NCBI GenBank assembly: GCA_029864405.1
Contig: JAOTTP010000005.1
Coordinates: 1 to 64,000, forward strand
Direction of reading: 5' to 3'
DNA length: 64,000 nucleotides
Origin: Nitrospirota bacterium
GTDB taxonomy: Bacteria; Nitrospirota; Nitrospiria; Nitrospirales; UBA8639
The translations under genes and the position numbers were made by a program. Below, piece by piece: positions 27,498-36,071 of this stretch. How positions within the stretch are numbered: position 1 is the stretch's first letter; each line of letters starts with the position of its first letter. Under the pieces are notes generated by a model. The model ran no database searches. It was given only the letters and a program-made list of their open reading frames with translations, and was not told where the DNA came from.

Positions 27498-27812
27498 TCC
27501 CCAAATCTCCCATGTGTCGTTTTTCCTGTCGGTGGCTCCCGGAGCCTCATCTGTGGTCACTTGTTTCAACGAACGTCGGTTTTCTTCTCTGCACGGGGCG
27601 GAATCCCTCTGTCTCGCTCCTTCCGTCATTTTGCCTACCCGTTGCCTGCCATTAGGGAATTCTTCCAGAGGGATCCCCGTCACAAATGAGGGGATTGCCA
27701 ATAGAGGGCGCTGAGTACCCTTATCTGCAACCCTCTAAATCCTGCTATTCAAGAAATAACCTTTCTAAACCGAATCTTCGCTTACAGTTATTAATCAATT
27801 TGGACTTCCAGT
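27498..27812. other. Intergenic region before the acyltransferase
   Basis: GC content falls toward the acyltransferase gene. I see no gene, repeat or strong terminator here. Confidence 0.4.
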
Positions 27813-28958
27813 ATGATGACATCTCAGGGTCGGGAAAATATAAATACATTAACGGGCCTCCGAGGTTTTGCTGCGTTATGGGTTGTTATTTTTCATACGT
27901 GTTTTGGAGAACCCAACGGATATTTGCCTGGATTTTATGAAAAAATTCAATGGGGATTGGGAAGAAACATTATTATCCAGGGGGTGTATGCAGTTGATTT
28001 TTTTTTCGTTTTGAGCGGATTCATTCTTACCTATGTGCATCGACATGAATTTGAAAGGATGCTTACTCTGCATGGAGTGATAAATTTTCTTGCACTTCGA
28101 TTAGCGAGAATTTATCCCCTGCACCTTGTCATTGCCTGCTTATTGATCGCAGCGAACGGACTTGGTATTTGGAATCAGAAAGTTATTTCTTATGGGGATG
28201 TGGTGCGCAATGTCACACTCACCAATTTGTGGGTTGATCCATCCCTTAATACGCCTGCATGGTCCGTGAGTGCAGAATGGATCGCCTATCTGGGTTTTCC
28301 GATCATAATGAAATTTTTGATTCCGGTAAAAAGAAGTGGATTCCAATTCTTGTTCATTCTCTTATTGGTCACAGTATATCCGTTGAGTATTATACACAAT
28401 CATTGGCAGTGGGAATGGCATTTTGGCTGGGTAGCTGTGGCCCGGGTGTTGAATGGATTTATTCTGGGTTGCGTGATGTTTTATGTTCAAGAAAATTGCG
28501 ACATGCTCAAAGATCCCTTGCGGTCGTCTCGTTGGTGTCTGGCTCTTCTGTTGGTATTCATTAGTTTTCTGGTATTGGGGGTGCCGATTATATTTCTGTA
28601 TCCCCTCATTCCGTTTTTAATTGTGACGCTTGCGAACTCACAAATGGGCATTGCTCAAGTTTTCGCGAATAGAGCTGCCGTTTTCCTGGGAACTATATCC
28701 TTTGGGATTTATATGGTTCACTATCCGATGCTGGAAATAGTTCGATACGCATTCGATAATTATTATTCTGGTATGAATCCTGAACTCAACCAACCTATTT
28801 TGTGGCTACATTTATTTGGAATTCTCATTTCGGTGATTGCCATCGCTTCCTTGTGTTACTTCTGGATTGAGAAACCCGGCAGAGAGTATCTCAAGAGAAA
28901 GCTGTGTATTGGAAGGAAACGGTCGCACGAATTAATGCTACAGAATGTCAATGTATAA
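27813..28958 (+). CDS. Acyltransferase 3 family membrane protein (OafA/YrhL-like)
   Basis: A 381-residue protein with about ten membrane helices. The family opening NTLTGLRGFAALWVVIFHTCF carries the catalytic-type histidine, DFFFVLSGFILTYV follows, and a late YMVHYPMLEIVRY is typical. These enzymes acetylate or otherwise acylate sugars of O-antigen, peptidoglycan or secreted glycans. No SGNH domain is fused. The gene and its flanks are clearly AT-richer than the rest of the window and it stands alone, so it may have been acquired. No good ribosome site was found before the ATG ATG at 27813; the second ATG is equally possible. Confidence 0.85.
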   Translation: MMTSQGRENINTLTGLRGFAALWVVIFHTCFGEPNGYLPGFYEKIQWGLGRNIIIQGVYAVDFFFVLSGFILTYVHRHEFERMLTLHGVINFLALRLARIYPLHLVIACLLIAANGLGIWNQKVISYGDVVRNVTLTNLWVDPSLNTPAWSVSAEWIAYLGFPIIMKFLIPVKRSGFQFLFILLLVTVYPLSIIHNHWQWEWHFGWVAVARVLNGFILGCVMFYVQENCDMLKDPLRSSRWCLALLLVFISFLVLGVPIIFLYPLIPFLIVTLANSQMGIAQVFANRAAVFLGTISFGIYMVHYPMLEIVRYAFDNYYSGMNPELNQPILWLHLFGILISVIAIASLCYFWIEKPGREYLKRKLCIGRKRSHELMLQNVNV

Positions 28959-29117
28959 CCGTCCTGTTTGCGTCAGAAAGCCGGCTAACTCTTCTGTGCT
29001 ATTTCCCCAGAACCTCTAGAAACAAATCTCCTTGAGCAGGAAAATAGCAGAATAAAGCTTTGGCTTGGAGCGAGGCCAGATTAGGCTTGGAGATCCTTCA
29101 AAGCCGGCAGGGGAAGG

Positions 29118-30146
29118 CTACAAAGATAAACGGATGCCTTGGTGGGCGGGAATCTCTGGGACCAGTGCAAAAGGATGCTGCACAGTTCGCCAGGATTCTC
29201 CGCGTTGTTCAATTAGCGATTCGTGAATGGGGCCTAACCACTGGTCGGCCTTACGAAGGTATTCGATTTTGTGTGGATCGATTCCCATGATCCGGCAACA
29301 GGTGGCATCGACGGATGGAAGATTTCTCCCCATGACCAGGACTCCGGCTTGAACGGGATTACCCATAATCGGACCATCGCCTTCCATTCCAATTACTGCG
29401 TCGACAATGGCAAAATGAGGCTTCAGGGTGGCATTAATATCTAAAATGGATTGCGGTATTCCCGCTTGGTGTAACACATTCTTTGGCCACCCGTAATAGT
29501 TTCCTGGCATCACACCAAAAAAATTTTTCATGGATAAGGTAGCGCCGGCCCAATGGTGGGTTTTCATCTTGGCCACAGAAACCACCCAATCGACTTCCTG
29601 CACCACTAGAGGAAAGGTAAGAGTGGTCAGTTTGGTATGGCCGCCCAGGTTGGGCCTGGTCACGCCCTCCACTGAGTTCAGATCTTGAAAAGGAATACGA
29701 TCTTCATACAACACATCCGCCAGGCCGGATTCTTCCAAAACGAAGAGGGTATCGTGACGATGGCCAGGCCCTTCGGCAACCACCACAGAAGCCGCACCAA
29801 GGTGAAGGAACGCGTCGACCGCTCCTCGCACGACAAGAGGGTGGGTATTGATATGGGAAAACGATTTGTGTGGCTCAACCAAATTAGGCTTTAACAGAAT
29901 GCGTTTCCCGTTGATCTCCGATGGGGTCACTCCCAATTCCTTGAGTCCTTGACGGATGAGTATCGCAAAGTCTGCCTCATAATTTTCTGCTTGACCGATG
30001 AACGTTTGAGCCGACAGTCGAGGACCTGAAAACCAATGAAGCAGGGAGAAGCCTGAAGCAGCCAAGCCACCTCCGACCAAACAGGCTTGCAGAAATTGTC
30101 TTCTGGAGACCGTTGGTGGTTCTGTGTGTGTGAGAGGGGTAATCAT
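29118..30146 (-). CDS. DUF362 domain protein with Tat signal
   Basis: A 342-residue protein. The twin-arginine signal VSRRQFLQACLVGGGLAASG at the N-terminus suggests export in folded form, often with a cofactor. The DUF362 body includes RILLKPNLVEPHK, HINTHPLVVRGAVDAFLHLGAASVVVAEGPGH and KMKTHHWAGATLSMKNFFGVMPG. The family has no firm function; it is often found with iron-sulfur enzymes, but no ferredoxin domain is present here. The ATG at 30146 is chosen because the longer frame runs into the upstream gene and the Tat signal starts right after it. The gene follows the prenyltransferase-repeat gene by 20 bp, so the two are one operon. Confidence 0.82.
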   Translation of the reverse strand: MITPLTHTEPPTVSRRQFLQACLVGGGLAASGFSLLHWFSGPRLSAQTFIGQAENYEADFAILIRQGLKELGVTPSEINGKRILLKPNLVEPHKSFSHINTHPLVVRGAVDAFLHLGAASVVVAEGPGHRHDTLFVLEESGLADVLYEDRIPFQDLNSVEGVTRPNLGGHTKLTTLTFPLVVQEVDWVVSVAKMKTHHWAGATLSMKNFFGVMPGNYYGWPKNVLHQAGIPQSILDINATLKPHFAIVDAVIGMEGDGPIMGNPVQAGVLVMGRNLPSVDATCCRIMGIDPHKIEYLRKADQWLGPIHESLIEQRGESWRTVQHPFALVPEIPAHQGIRLSL

Positions 30147-30166
30147 CGAAGGTGTCTTTCTCTTAT

Positions 30167-31111
30167 TCAGTAGCGGGCAGAAAAAGAAAGTGGTTCTTTT
30201 GGCAAAGATCTGAATGACGAATGCAGACCCTGGGACGCCGCCATCGCACACAGGAGCAATGCCAGAGAGGGAAGAGGATAGAGCCCATACCGTTCCTGAC
30301 GTTGCAGACACGCCCAGCCCAACTCGGCCGTATTAACTGGTTTCAATCCCCAGGCTCCTAAGCCCAGGATGGTCCATCCCAGGGAGATGGGGGTTCTAAG
30401 GCCGGGGAGTTCTTGTAATAAATAATCCAGACTTCGTTCGATCTCTCTGGTTGGGGTCATGCCCGACAGAGCCTGGAGGGCGATGCCAGTACATTCAGGT
30501 AGCGGATGTAATTCCTTCGCAAAGACAATTGTATTTCCATAATTCCATCCGCCGTGTTGCAATTGACGATTGAGAAGCATCTGTTGTCCCTCGGTGACGC
30601 GGGAATGTGTACCCAACCCCACCTTCTGTAACGCAATCATGGCCAAGGCTGTTGGAAGGACCCAACTATGGGTATCAGCAACCCATGGCCATCCTATGAT
30701 AGAAGGATCATGCCCAAAATATGGGCTAGTTGGCTTAGGAATATGGCGACCGGAAAAGTTCAATAAAAAATGAATGGCCACTTCCTGCGCTTGTCGAAAA
30801 TGCGAAGAGCCTTGCCAGGCTAAAATAGCCAATGGTGTTGGCCAAGAAGCGTCAGGGTGGGAGGAAGAGATGCTGACCCGTCCATCGTTCGCTTGTTGGG
30901 AAACCAAGTATGCTCTTCCCCGGTCACAGCTTTCCCTATCGAATTCACATGCCGACATCGAGATAATGGCCCAGGCGGTCGAGTCGGGCCGTGCCTCTTC
31001 CCCCGAATAATAAGGAAATCCGCCGTTGGGGAGCTGAACAGATTTCAAAAGTTCGAGAGAATGAAGGAGTGTTTTTTGAATCATTGAAGAAGATTGGGGG
31101 CGAAAGAGCAT
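30167..31111 (-). CDS. Prenyltransferase/squalene-oxidase repeat protein
   Basis: A 314-residue alpha-barrel protein with repeats of the type seen in terpene cyclases and prenyltransferase beta subunits: QLPNGGFPYYSGEEARPDSTAWAI, QANDGRVS, WPTPLAILAWQG, LQHGGWNYGN and a final ISLGWTILGLGAWG. It lacks the DxDD acid motif of squalene-hopene cyclase and is half its length, so cyclase activity is not expected. No signal peptide is seen. It is co-transcribed with the DUF362 Tat protein. Substrate binding or a protein-partner role are both possible; I cannot choose. Confidence 0.72.
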   Translation of the reverse strand: MLFRPQSSSMIQKTLLHSLELLKSVQLPNGGFPYYSGEEARPDSTAWAIISMSACEFDRESCDRGRAYLVSQQANDGRVSISSSHPDASWPTPLAILAWQGSSHFRQAQEVAIHFLLNFSGRHIPKPTSPYFGHDPSIIGWPWVADTHSWVLPTALAMIALQKVGLGTHSRVTEGQQMLLNRQLQHGGWNYGNTIVFAKELHPLPECTGIALQALSGMTPTREIERSLDYLLQELPGLRTPISLGWTILGLGAWGLKPVNTAELGWACLQRQERYGLYPLPSLALLLCAMAASQGLHSSFRSLPKEPLSFSARY

Positions 31112-31185
31112 TTCAACAAAGATCGTTCTTACATGTTGTTCGGTTTAAACCGGGAAAACCTTAAAAAAATCCAGATCACGCGTTA

Positions 31186-31285
31186 GTCATCCCCGCCCCC
31201 CCTCCGTCATCCCCGCCGGTCGTTAGCGGGGATCCATCCGAAGAACCTCAAAGATGGATGCCCGATTAAAAATGTCGGGCATGAC
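31186..31285. repeat. Dispersed palindromic repeat unit (GCGGGGATCC / TCGGGCATGAC type)
   Basis: Contains GTCATCCCCGCC ... GCGGGGATCCATC and then AAGATGGATGCCCGA ... TCGGGCATGAC, two small palindromes in a row. Related copies occur at 38987-39019, 39137-39171, 48953-48986 and 58444-58523. All lie between genes. Confidence 0.6.
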
Positions 31286-31317
31286 GAGGAAGGGTGGGGA
31301 TAGTGGTAGCTCGTCGG

Positions 31318-31470
31318 TAGGTCGGGTGAGCAATGTGGCTCACGCCTGCCGTCTCCCCACGTCATGCGTCTGTCGGGTTACGACTGCAGACAGCCTAACC
31401 CGACCTACGCAGCTACACAGCGCCTCACGTCTTTGAAAGGTAGGTCAGATTAGCCAAGCGTAACCCGACA
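31318..31470. repeat. Cluster of three REP elements of the RAYT family
   Basis: Three units carrying GTAGGTCGGGT or its complement ACCCGACCTAC: 31318-31352 (with stem GTGAGC/GCTCAC), 31371-31408 (GTCGGGTTA and TAACCCGACCTAC) and 31440-31470 (GTAGGTCAG...GTAACCCGACA). The same words flank the RAYT transposase gene at 49 kb, so these are its likely mobile products. Confidence 0.7.
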
Positions 31471-31705
31471 ATGTGTCTTCCCGGATGGATTCCGGCTACA
31501 TGCCGGAAGGACAGGGAGATGCATGGGGTTGGGAATAAGTCGCGGTGGCATGAAAAGGGGGGGCAAGATTCCCCGGCCTTCAGAACGTGACCGGACGTGG
31601 TGTCTTGAACCCTGCCGTCCTGAACCGGCAGCCGATCAAAATAATTTCGAACTCCGTGCCTATCGAAACGAGGCAACCCGTCACCGCTGAACAATTGGAT
31701 CGGCC

Positions 31706-32638
31706 TTACCGGTGTAGTCCTGACATGCCTGAGGGACTGTGAACGAACGTTGTCTGGTGTTCGGTGGCGACAAATACTCCGTCAGCCTGGATTTCCTTTC
31801 CTGTAACAACATTCCGTGCCACGTAAATGGTGCAGCAGGCCGTCAAGAATCCCCCGAATACATCGATCAAGTGATGCCCGCCATGGATGAGCACTCCTGG
31901 TAGGACGAACAGATTGATGACAAACAGTATGGGGAACAACCGGCGAGTGGTGCGTGCTGAATAAATAGCCAAAATGGCCATGATCGTGTGATACGAGGGA
32001 AAAGCCACCAACCCTCCCATATCCTTTGGAGAAATGAATTTGGGCCCTTCAGCCCCTAGTCGCAATAATTCGGCACCATAGGACGAGCCAACAAGCGGTC
32101 TTGCTGCCTGCTCAATCGTGCCAGAAATGTCATAGAGCACGCTTGTGCCAAATGCCGGAAACAGCGCCCAAAAGCCAAGCGTCACCAGACCTGAAGCGGT
32201 GATTGAAAGGATGAATACATGGAGTTCTTTTTGCTTGCCTGCAAATCCTAAAATAATAAACAGTAACGCCATTTGCGGTATTGAAGATAAATAGGCATAA
32301 CGCGTCAATTCATTGAAGAAGGGATGTCGACCGGAAAATTCGACAATGTTTGGCCATGAATACCCGAACCACGTATCGATCTGGACCAGAAACGGATCAA
32401 TGGGTTCTCGCCAAAGCGGGAGCAATAGATACCCGAAAATTAATAGCACAATTGTAAACAGAACAAGCATGCCAGTGGCCATCAGCGTCATGGAGATACG
32501 CTCACTACGCCCGCTTGAACGGTAAAACAGCCCTACGGCAATCATGAAGCCTCCCAAGGCAAAAAAGAGGGTATAGGAAAACCAATCGAAGCCTATATTG
32601 CGCACAAAAACCATGGCCAGATCGAAGATCGCTAGCAC
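31706..32638 (-). CDS. PAP2-superfamily membrane phosphatase/phosphotransferase
   Basis: A 310-residue protein with about seven membrane helices. The PAP2 active site is seen in its inositolphosphotransferase-like form: FPSYHTIMAIL (H in place of the PSGH pattern) and GGHHLIDVFGG with the C-terminal histidine and aspartate. Such enzymes remove or exchange lipid-linked phosphate groups at the outer face of the inner membrane. The GTG at 32638 is the only usual start; the frame is open further upstream (to 32708) with sequence resembling the beginning of another helix, so the true N-terminus may be damaged. It is alone, facing away from the pilus locus. Confidence 0.75.
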   Translation of the reverse strand: MLAIFDLAMVFVRNIGFDWFSYTLFFALGGFMIAVGLFYRSSGRSERISMTLMATGMLVLFTIVLLIFGYLLLPLWREPIDPFLVQIDTWFGYSWPNIVEFSGRHPFFNELTRYAYLSSIPQMALLFIILGFAGKQKELHVFILSITASGLVTLGFWALFPAFGTSVLYDISGTIEQAARPLVGSSYGAELLRLGAEGPKFISPKDMGGLVAFPSYHTIMAILAIYSARTTRRLFPILFVINLFVLPGVLIHGGHHLIDVFGGFLTACCTIYVARNVVTGKEIQADGVFVATEHQTTFVHSPSGMSGLHR

Positions 32639-33738
32639 TAGAATGGTATTTGCGTAAAAAACGTTCAGCTGGCCATAGAAAGGGCTTTCCCAGTGTGAAT
32701 GTTCCCAGTCTCATCATTTACATCCTCGCTTTGGAATTGGGCCACTATAGTTGTGAGCAGGGACTGAGCGCGCCGGCAAATAGTGCCTATACTGCTGTGC
32801 ATGGTTCGACGAGCCTGTCCTGATCGACTCCGAAAGCCTCATCATGAACAGTCGTCCTGAAGTTGGGCTGTCCTGAGCCTGGTGAAGAGCGGGACGGAAT
32901 GATTCGGTGGCCATATCAATCGCACTCATACCTGATGTGTTGCGCCGATCTTTAGAGTTCAGGACTGTGGACATGGAGCACAAGCGTTTACCCGAAAAAT
33001 TTTTTGAATGATCTACCCCATCGTCCAGTTGGGTGGTCACAGTCGGAGTTGGAGTAAGAAATGGCATCGGGAATGGCTAGGGTGTTTCAGACTGGGTATT
33101 CTTGGAGGCGCTTCAAAGCCTTCAGACCAAGACCTTTTTGGAATATTTCCTCATTATCTTGATCTTGATAATGTTTCCAAGCTTCCTGTGTGAAAGATCC
33201 TCCTTCATCCCCCTCTGCCAAAGAGGGAATCAGCGTCCGCATTTCACATTCCGCCTGAGGCTTCACGATTCATTTCTCCTTATTCCTTTCGCCTCACCCC
33301 TTACGTCTTCTTAGATGCATTCCGTTAAAAAAAAATGTAGCGTTCCGAACAATTTCGATCTCCTTGGTCAGCAAAGAGAGACAACCCATCCCACCGCGAC
33401 ACAATATGAAAAAAATTCCACAAAAAACTCCGGCAAGTTTTCCCAGGGGACGTCGATAATGGAGCATGGAAAAGAGGTGGCACAGAACCCGGAATGAAAA
33501 GCTATCTTGGGTACACGAACATTTAGCCATGACGATGAAACATGCATTCGGTCGGGTGCCCCTTCCCGAGAAGGGCGAACACGTCGCAAGGCGTGGACGC
33601 AAAACCACGGGTCAGGGTTGGTCCCTGATAGCCGGGTTGCCGAAGGTACGGAGAACCAAGGGGCAACGATTACGGCAGAACATTTCGAGCAAACTGTCGT
33701 AGCGTACAAACATTATTCATGCTCGATAAGGAGATGCC
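32639..33738. other. Long leader region upstream of the flp pilin
   Basis: About 1.1 kb without a convincing protein gene. It includes a riboswitch at 33541-33650 and the flp ribosome site AAGGAG at 33728-33733. A small palindrome CATTATC/GATAATG lies near 33155. Several frames of 60-113 codons overlap each other and are not called. Confidence 0.55.
33541..33650 (+). promoter_or_regulatory. Cyclic-di-GMP-I (GEMM-I) riboswitch
   Basis: The conserved core is clear: stem CACGTC (33580-33585), GNRA loop GCAA, stem GGCGTG (33590-33595), then GACGCAAAACCAC (33596 on), a second perfect stem TCAGGG (33612-33617) / CCCTGA (33623-33628), and AGCCGGGTTGCCGAA (33630-33644). The tetraloop, the GACGCAAA strand and the GCCGGGTTGCCG strand are the hallmark of GEMM-I aptamers. 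TTCGGT (33547-33552) can close with GCCGAA (33639-33644). No T-rich terminator follows at once, so the mode of control is not obvious. It lies 90 bases upstream of the Flp pilin and should tie pilus expression to c-di-GMP. Confidence 0.85.
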
Positions 33739-33909
33739 ATGGTTAACCAAATGAAGCGTTTCATGAAGGAAGACGAAGGAGCCACCGCCATTGAGTACGG
33801 GTTGTTGGCCGCTTTGATCGCCGCAGTGATTGTGGTAGCGGTGCAGAACTTAGGCAATACAGTGAACGGGGCTTTCCAAGCTGTGGATGCTGGTATCCAA
33901 GGCAGCTAA
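33739..33909 (+). CDS. flp: Flp/Fap pilin, first copy
   Basis: A 56-residue type IVb pilin. The prepilin leader is 14 residues long and ends at E-D-E-G; the mature protein starts ATAIEYGLLAALIAAVIVVA with the E+5/Y+6 pair required by the Tad prepilin peptidase and methylation. The rest is one hydrophobic helix and a short polar tail ending IQGS. AAGGAG lies six bases before the ATG. This is likely the main shaft subunit of the pilus used for surface adhesion. It is the first gene of the Tad locus and follows a c-di-GMP riboswitch. A hairpin just after the stop separates it from the second pilin. Confidence 0.93.
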   Translation: MVNQMKRFMKEDEGATAIEYGLLAALIAAVIVVAVQNLGNTVNGAFQAVDAGIQGS

Positions 33910-33943
33910 TACCTCGTTTGTGCCTTCTTCCTTCCGAGTCCGT

Positions 33944-33968
33944 CCCCGGAGGATTTGACCTTCCGGGG
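33944..33968 (+). terminator. Strong hairpin after the first pilin gene
   Basis: CCCCGGAGG (33944-33952), loop ATTTGA, CCTTCCGGGG (33959-33968), with one bulged base. No T-run follows, so it may act as an RNA-stabilising or attenuating hairpin that keeps pilin mRNA more abundant than the downstream assembly genes. Confidence 0.55.
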
Positions 33969-34055
33969 CGGCATCTCGGAGGTTTGGCTGGTCTCAGAAT
34001 GTGAAGGATTTGTGCATATTGAAGATGCGAACTGGAAGAAAAAATAAGGAAATAG

Positions 34056-34286
34056 GTGAATGCCATGGTGAAAGTATTCACGATAACCAAAAATATCGGT
34101 GAGTATGTTGGGATAATCGTGAAGGAATTTTTCCTAAGCGAAGAAGGTGCGACAGCCATTGAATATGCTCTGATGGCCGCACTAATTGGCTCAACGATCA
34201 TCGGTGCGCAAACTGCTATGGGTCAGACGGTGTTTACGATGTATCAGACTGCTGCCAATACCATTATGGCTGCAATGGGGAGTTAA
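34056..34286 (+). CDS. Flp-type pilin, second copy with long leader
   Basis: A 76-residue pilin-like protein with the same processing site as the first copy (SEEGATAIEYALMAALIG), giving a mature part of 45 residues. The leader is about 31 residues, much longer than usual and partly hydrophobic. TAAGGA lies five bases before the GTG at 34056; an in-frame ATG at 34065 is the alternative start. The tail TIMAAMGS differs from copy one. It may be a minor pilin or a phase of pilin diversification. It lies between the first pilin and tadE. Confidence 0.82.
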   Translation: MNAMVKVFTITKNIGEYVGIIVKEFFLSEEGATAIEYALMAALIGSTIIGAQTAMGQTVFTMYQTAANTIMAAMGS

Positions 34287-34445
34287 GGGGAAAGCGGAAA
34301 AGTTTTTGAAAACCGAAACCTTCTCCGTGTCTGGCAATTATCCCCTTGTCTTTAACCTCTTTAATTCTTAATGAAAATGAAAAATGGTGATAGGTTTCAT
34401 CATACAGGTTAGAAGTGTGTGGGATGTGGGAAGAGAGGTTAAGAA

Positions 34446-34874
34446 ATGAACAAAAATGGAAAGCTCTTCAACTTAAACATCTTGAGAAACTCTGAACGGG
34501 GGACAGCCGCCGTAGAGTTCGCGCTCATTCTCCCCGTAATGGCCGCTCTCATATTTGGCGCGATTGATTTTGGACGCATGCTGTGGTTTCAAGAAGTTCT
34601 GGTCAATGCCACGCGTGAAGGGACCCGACAAGGCACCTTGTTTTTTTCCGGGAATGGCCAAGCCGAGATTCAGACGGTGGTTGCCCAAGCCCTGAATAAT
34701 GGAGGAGTGCCAACCACGGGCTTGAATGTTGGAGTCACTGGGGTCGGCACCGGCACCGGGAATCCTTTAACGGTTACATCCACGATCCCCTGGCAGTTTT
34801 TTGTCATCGATAGCCTCGTTCCGGGAATCACGACGAATCAGCTTACGGCTAGCGTGACGATGATGAATGAATAA
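34446..34874 (+). CDS. tadE: TadE-like minor pseudopilin
   Basis: A 142-residue protein with a pseudopilin-type N-terminus: SERG then TAAVEFALILPVMAALIFGAIDFGRML, with E at +5 and the single N-terminal helix of the TadE family. FQEVLVNATREGTRQGT after the helix is also characteristic. TadE is processed by the Tad prepilin peptidase and is needed for pilus formation at the inner membrane and periplasm. GAGAGG precedes the ATG. The tadG-like gene follows after 15 bp. A separate tadF was not recognised. Confidence 0.88.
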   Translation: MNKNGKLFNLNILRNSERGTAAVEFALILPVMAALIFGAIDFGRMLWFQEVLVNATREGTRQGTLFFSGNGQAEIQTVVAQALNNGGVPTTGLNVGVTGVGTGTGNPLTVTSTIPWQFFVIDSLVPGITTNQLTASVTMMNE

Positions 34875-34889
34875 TCGAGGAGGCTGGAC

Positions 34890-36071
34890 ATGTCTACGTG
34901 TGACACATCAAATGCGGTTTGGAAAAACATGAATCAACAGGGAGTGGCCGGTGTCACAGTCGCCATTTTGAGTGGCGTGATCGTGATGATGGCAGCCTTT
35001 GCGATTGATGTCGGACATGCGCTGGTCACCCGCAATCAATTGCAGAATGCGGCTGATGCGGCTGCTCTATCGGCTGGACGCCAGTTGGGGTTGACTTATT
35101 TGGCCTTGCCTCCCGGGGATCAACAGAACATGAGTCGGAACCTCACTAGTCAGGAGCAATCACAGGTCATCACCTCAGGGGAAAATGCCAGTTATGCGAA
35201 TAGTGCCTCGGATGCTGCCAATATTACCATTGCAGGAGGTGAGGTGGAATTGGGAACGTGGAATCTGAATGCCAAAACATTCACACCAACCGTGACTCGC
35301 CCGAATGCCATCCGGGTGACGGCTCGACGGGATGGCGCGGCAAATGGTCCCATCTCCACCTTCTTTGCCGGAATTGTTGGTGTGAATTCGATGAATGTCT
35401 CAGCGACGGCCGTGGCCGCACTGGGGACAGCCGGCGGTCCAACACCTCCCGGAGCATTAAATGCGCCATTTGGAATTTCTGAAGACTGGTTTAATGGAGT
35501 CGCTCAGTGTGGCGATGCTATTTCATTTTCTCCAGCCAATGATCCCGCCAAGGGGTGTGCGGCATGGCATCAGTTTGAGGAATCGACAGGAGCTGGAAAC
35601 ACCCCCCAATATTGTCAAGGTGGAGGAAGTGGGGGAGGTGGGGGAACCGGGGGTAACGCGAAAATGCTGGATAATATCATTGAGTGCATCGAAGCGGGAA
35701 ATTATAACCCACCGCCGGTGACCCCCTATCAAACCCAATACAATTTTACAGGGGGAGAGGTGGCCTCCGCCTTTCCAGAACTCCAGTCACTTTTTAATTC
35801 AGCCAAAGAATATAACTCCCAGACGAACCGGGATGAATGGCAGGTTCAGATCCCTGTTTATCAAGCCAATGGTTGTTCCAATACCACAGGGTCCGTGACC
35901 ATCGTGGGGTATGCGAATGCGGCAGTTTGGGAGGTCAAAACCGCACCTTCGAAAACGATTAAAGCCGATTTGCAATGCAATACCTTTTTCGATGGAGCGC
36001 CGCCGACGGCTCCTGGAGGAGGAGGTGGCCCCGCAACGCCTTTAAGCCCATACCCGAGGCTCGTCTCATAA
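34890..36071 (+). CDS. TadG-like pilus-associated protein, first paralog
   Basis: A 393-residue protein with an N-terminal TadG-like (von Willebrand-adjacent) membrane anchor GVAGVTVAILSGVIVMMAAFAIDVGHALVTRNQLQNAADAAALSAGRQLG. The rest is a secreted part with a glycine-rich linker (GGGSGGGGGTGG) and several cysteines (C in AQCGDA, KGCAAW, QYCQGG, NGCSNT, LQCNTF). It lacks a recognisable MIDAS motif. GAGGAGG before the ATG gives a strong start. A second copy with the same domain plan lies 966 bp downstream. TadG proteins act at the cell surface in pilus attachment or stability; exact role unknown. Confidence 0.82.
   Translation: MSTCDTSNAVWKNMNQQGVAGVTVAILSGVIVMMAAFAIDVGHALVTRNQLQNAADAAALSAGRQLGLTYLALPPGDQQNMSRNLTSQEQSQVITSGENASYANSASDAANITIAGGEVELGTWNLNAKTFTPTVTRPNAIRVTARRDGAANGPISTFFAGIVGVNSMNVSATAVAALGTAGGPTPPGALNAPFGISEDWFNGVAQCGDAISFSPANDPAKGCAAWHQFEESTGAGNTPQYCQGGGSGGGGGTGGNAKMLDNIIECIEAGNYNPPPVTPYQTQYNFTGGEVASAFPELQSLFNSAKEYNSQTNRDEWQVQIPVYQANGCSNTTGSVTIVGYANAAVWEVKTAPSKTIKADLQCNTFFDGAPPTAPGGGGGPATPLSPYPRLVS

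Noticed and set aside
33478-33493. Second sigma-54-like site (TGGCAC) upstream of the riboswitch
   Set aside because: The -24 half is perfect but the -12 half reads CCGGA rather than TTGCA.
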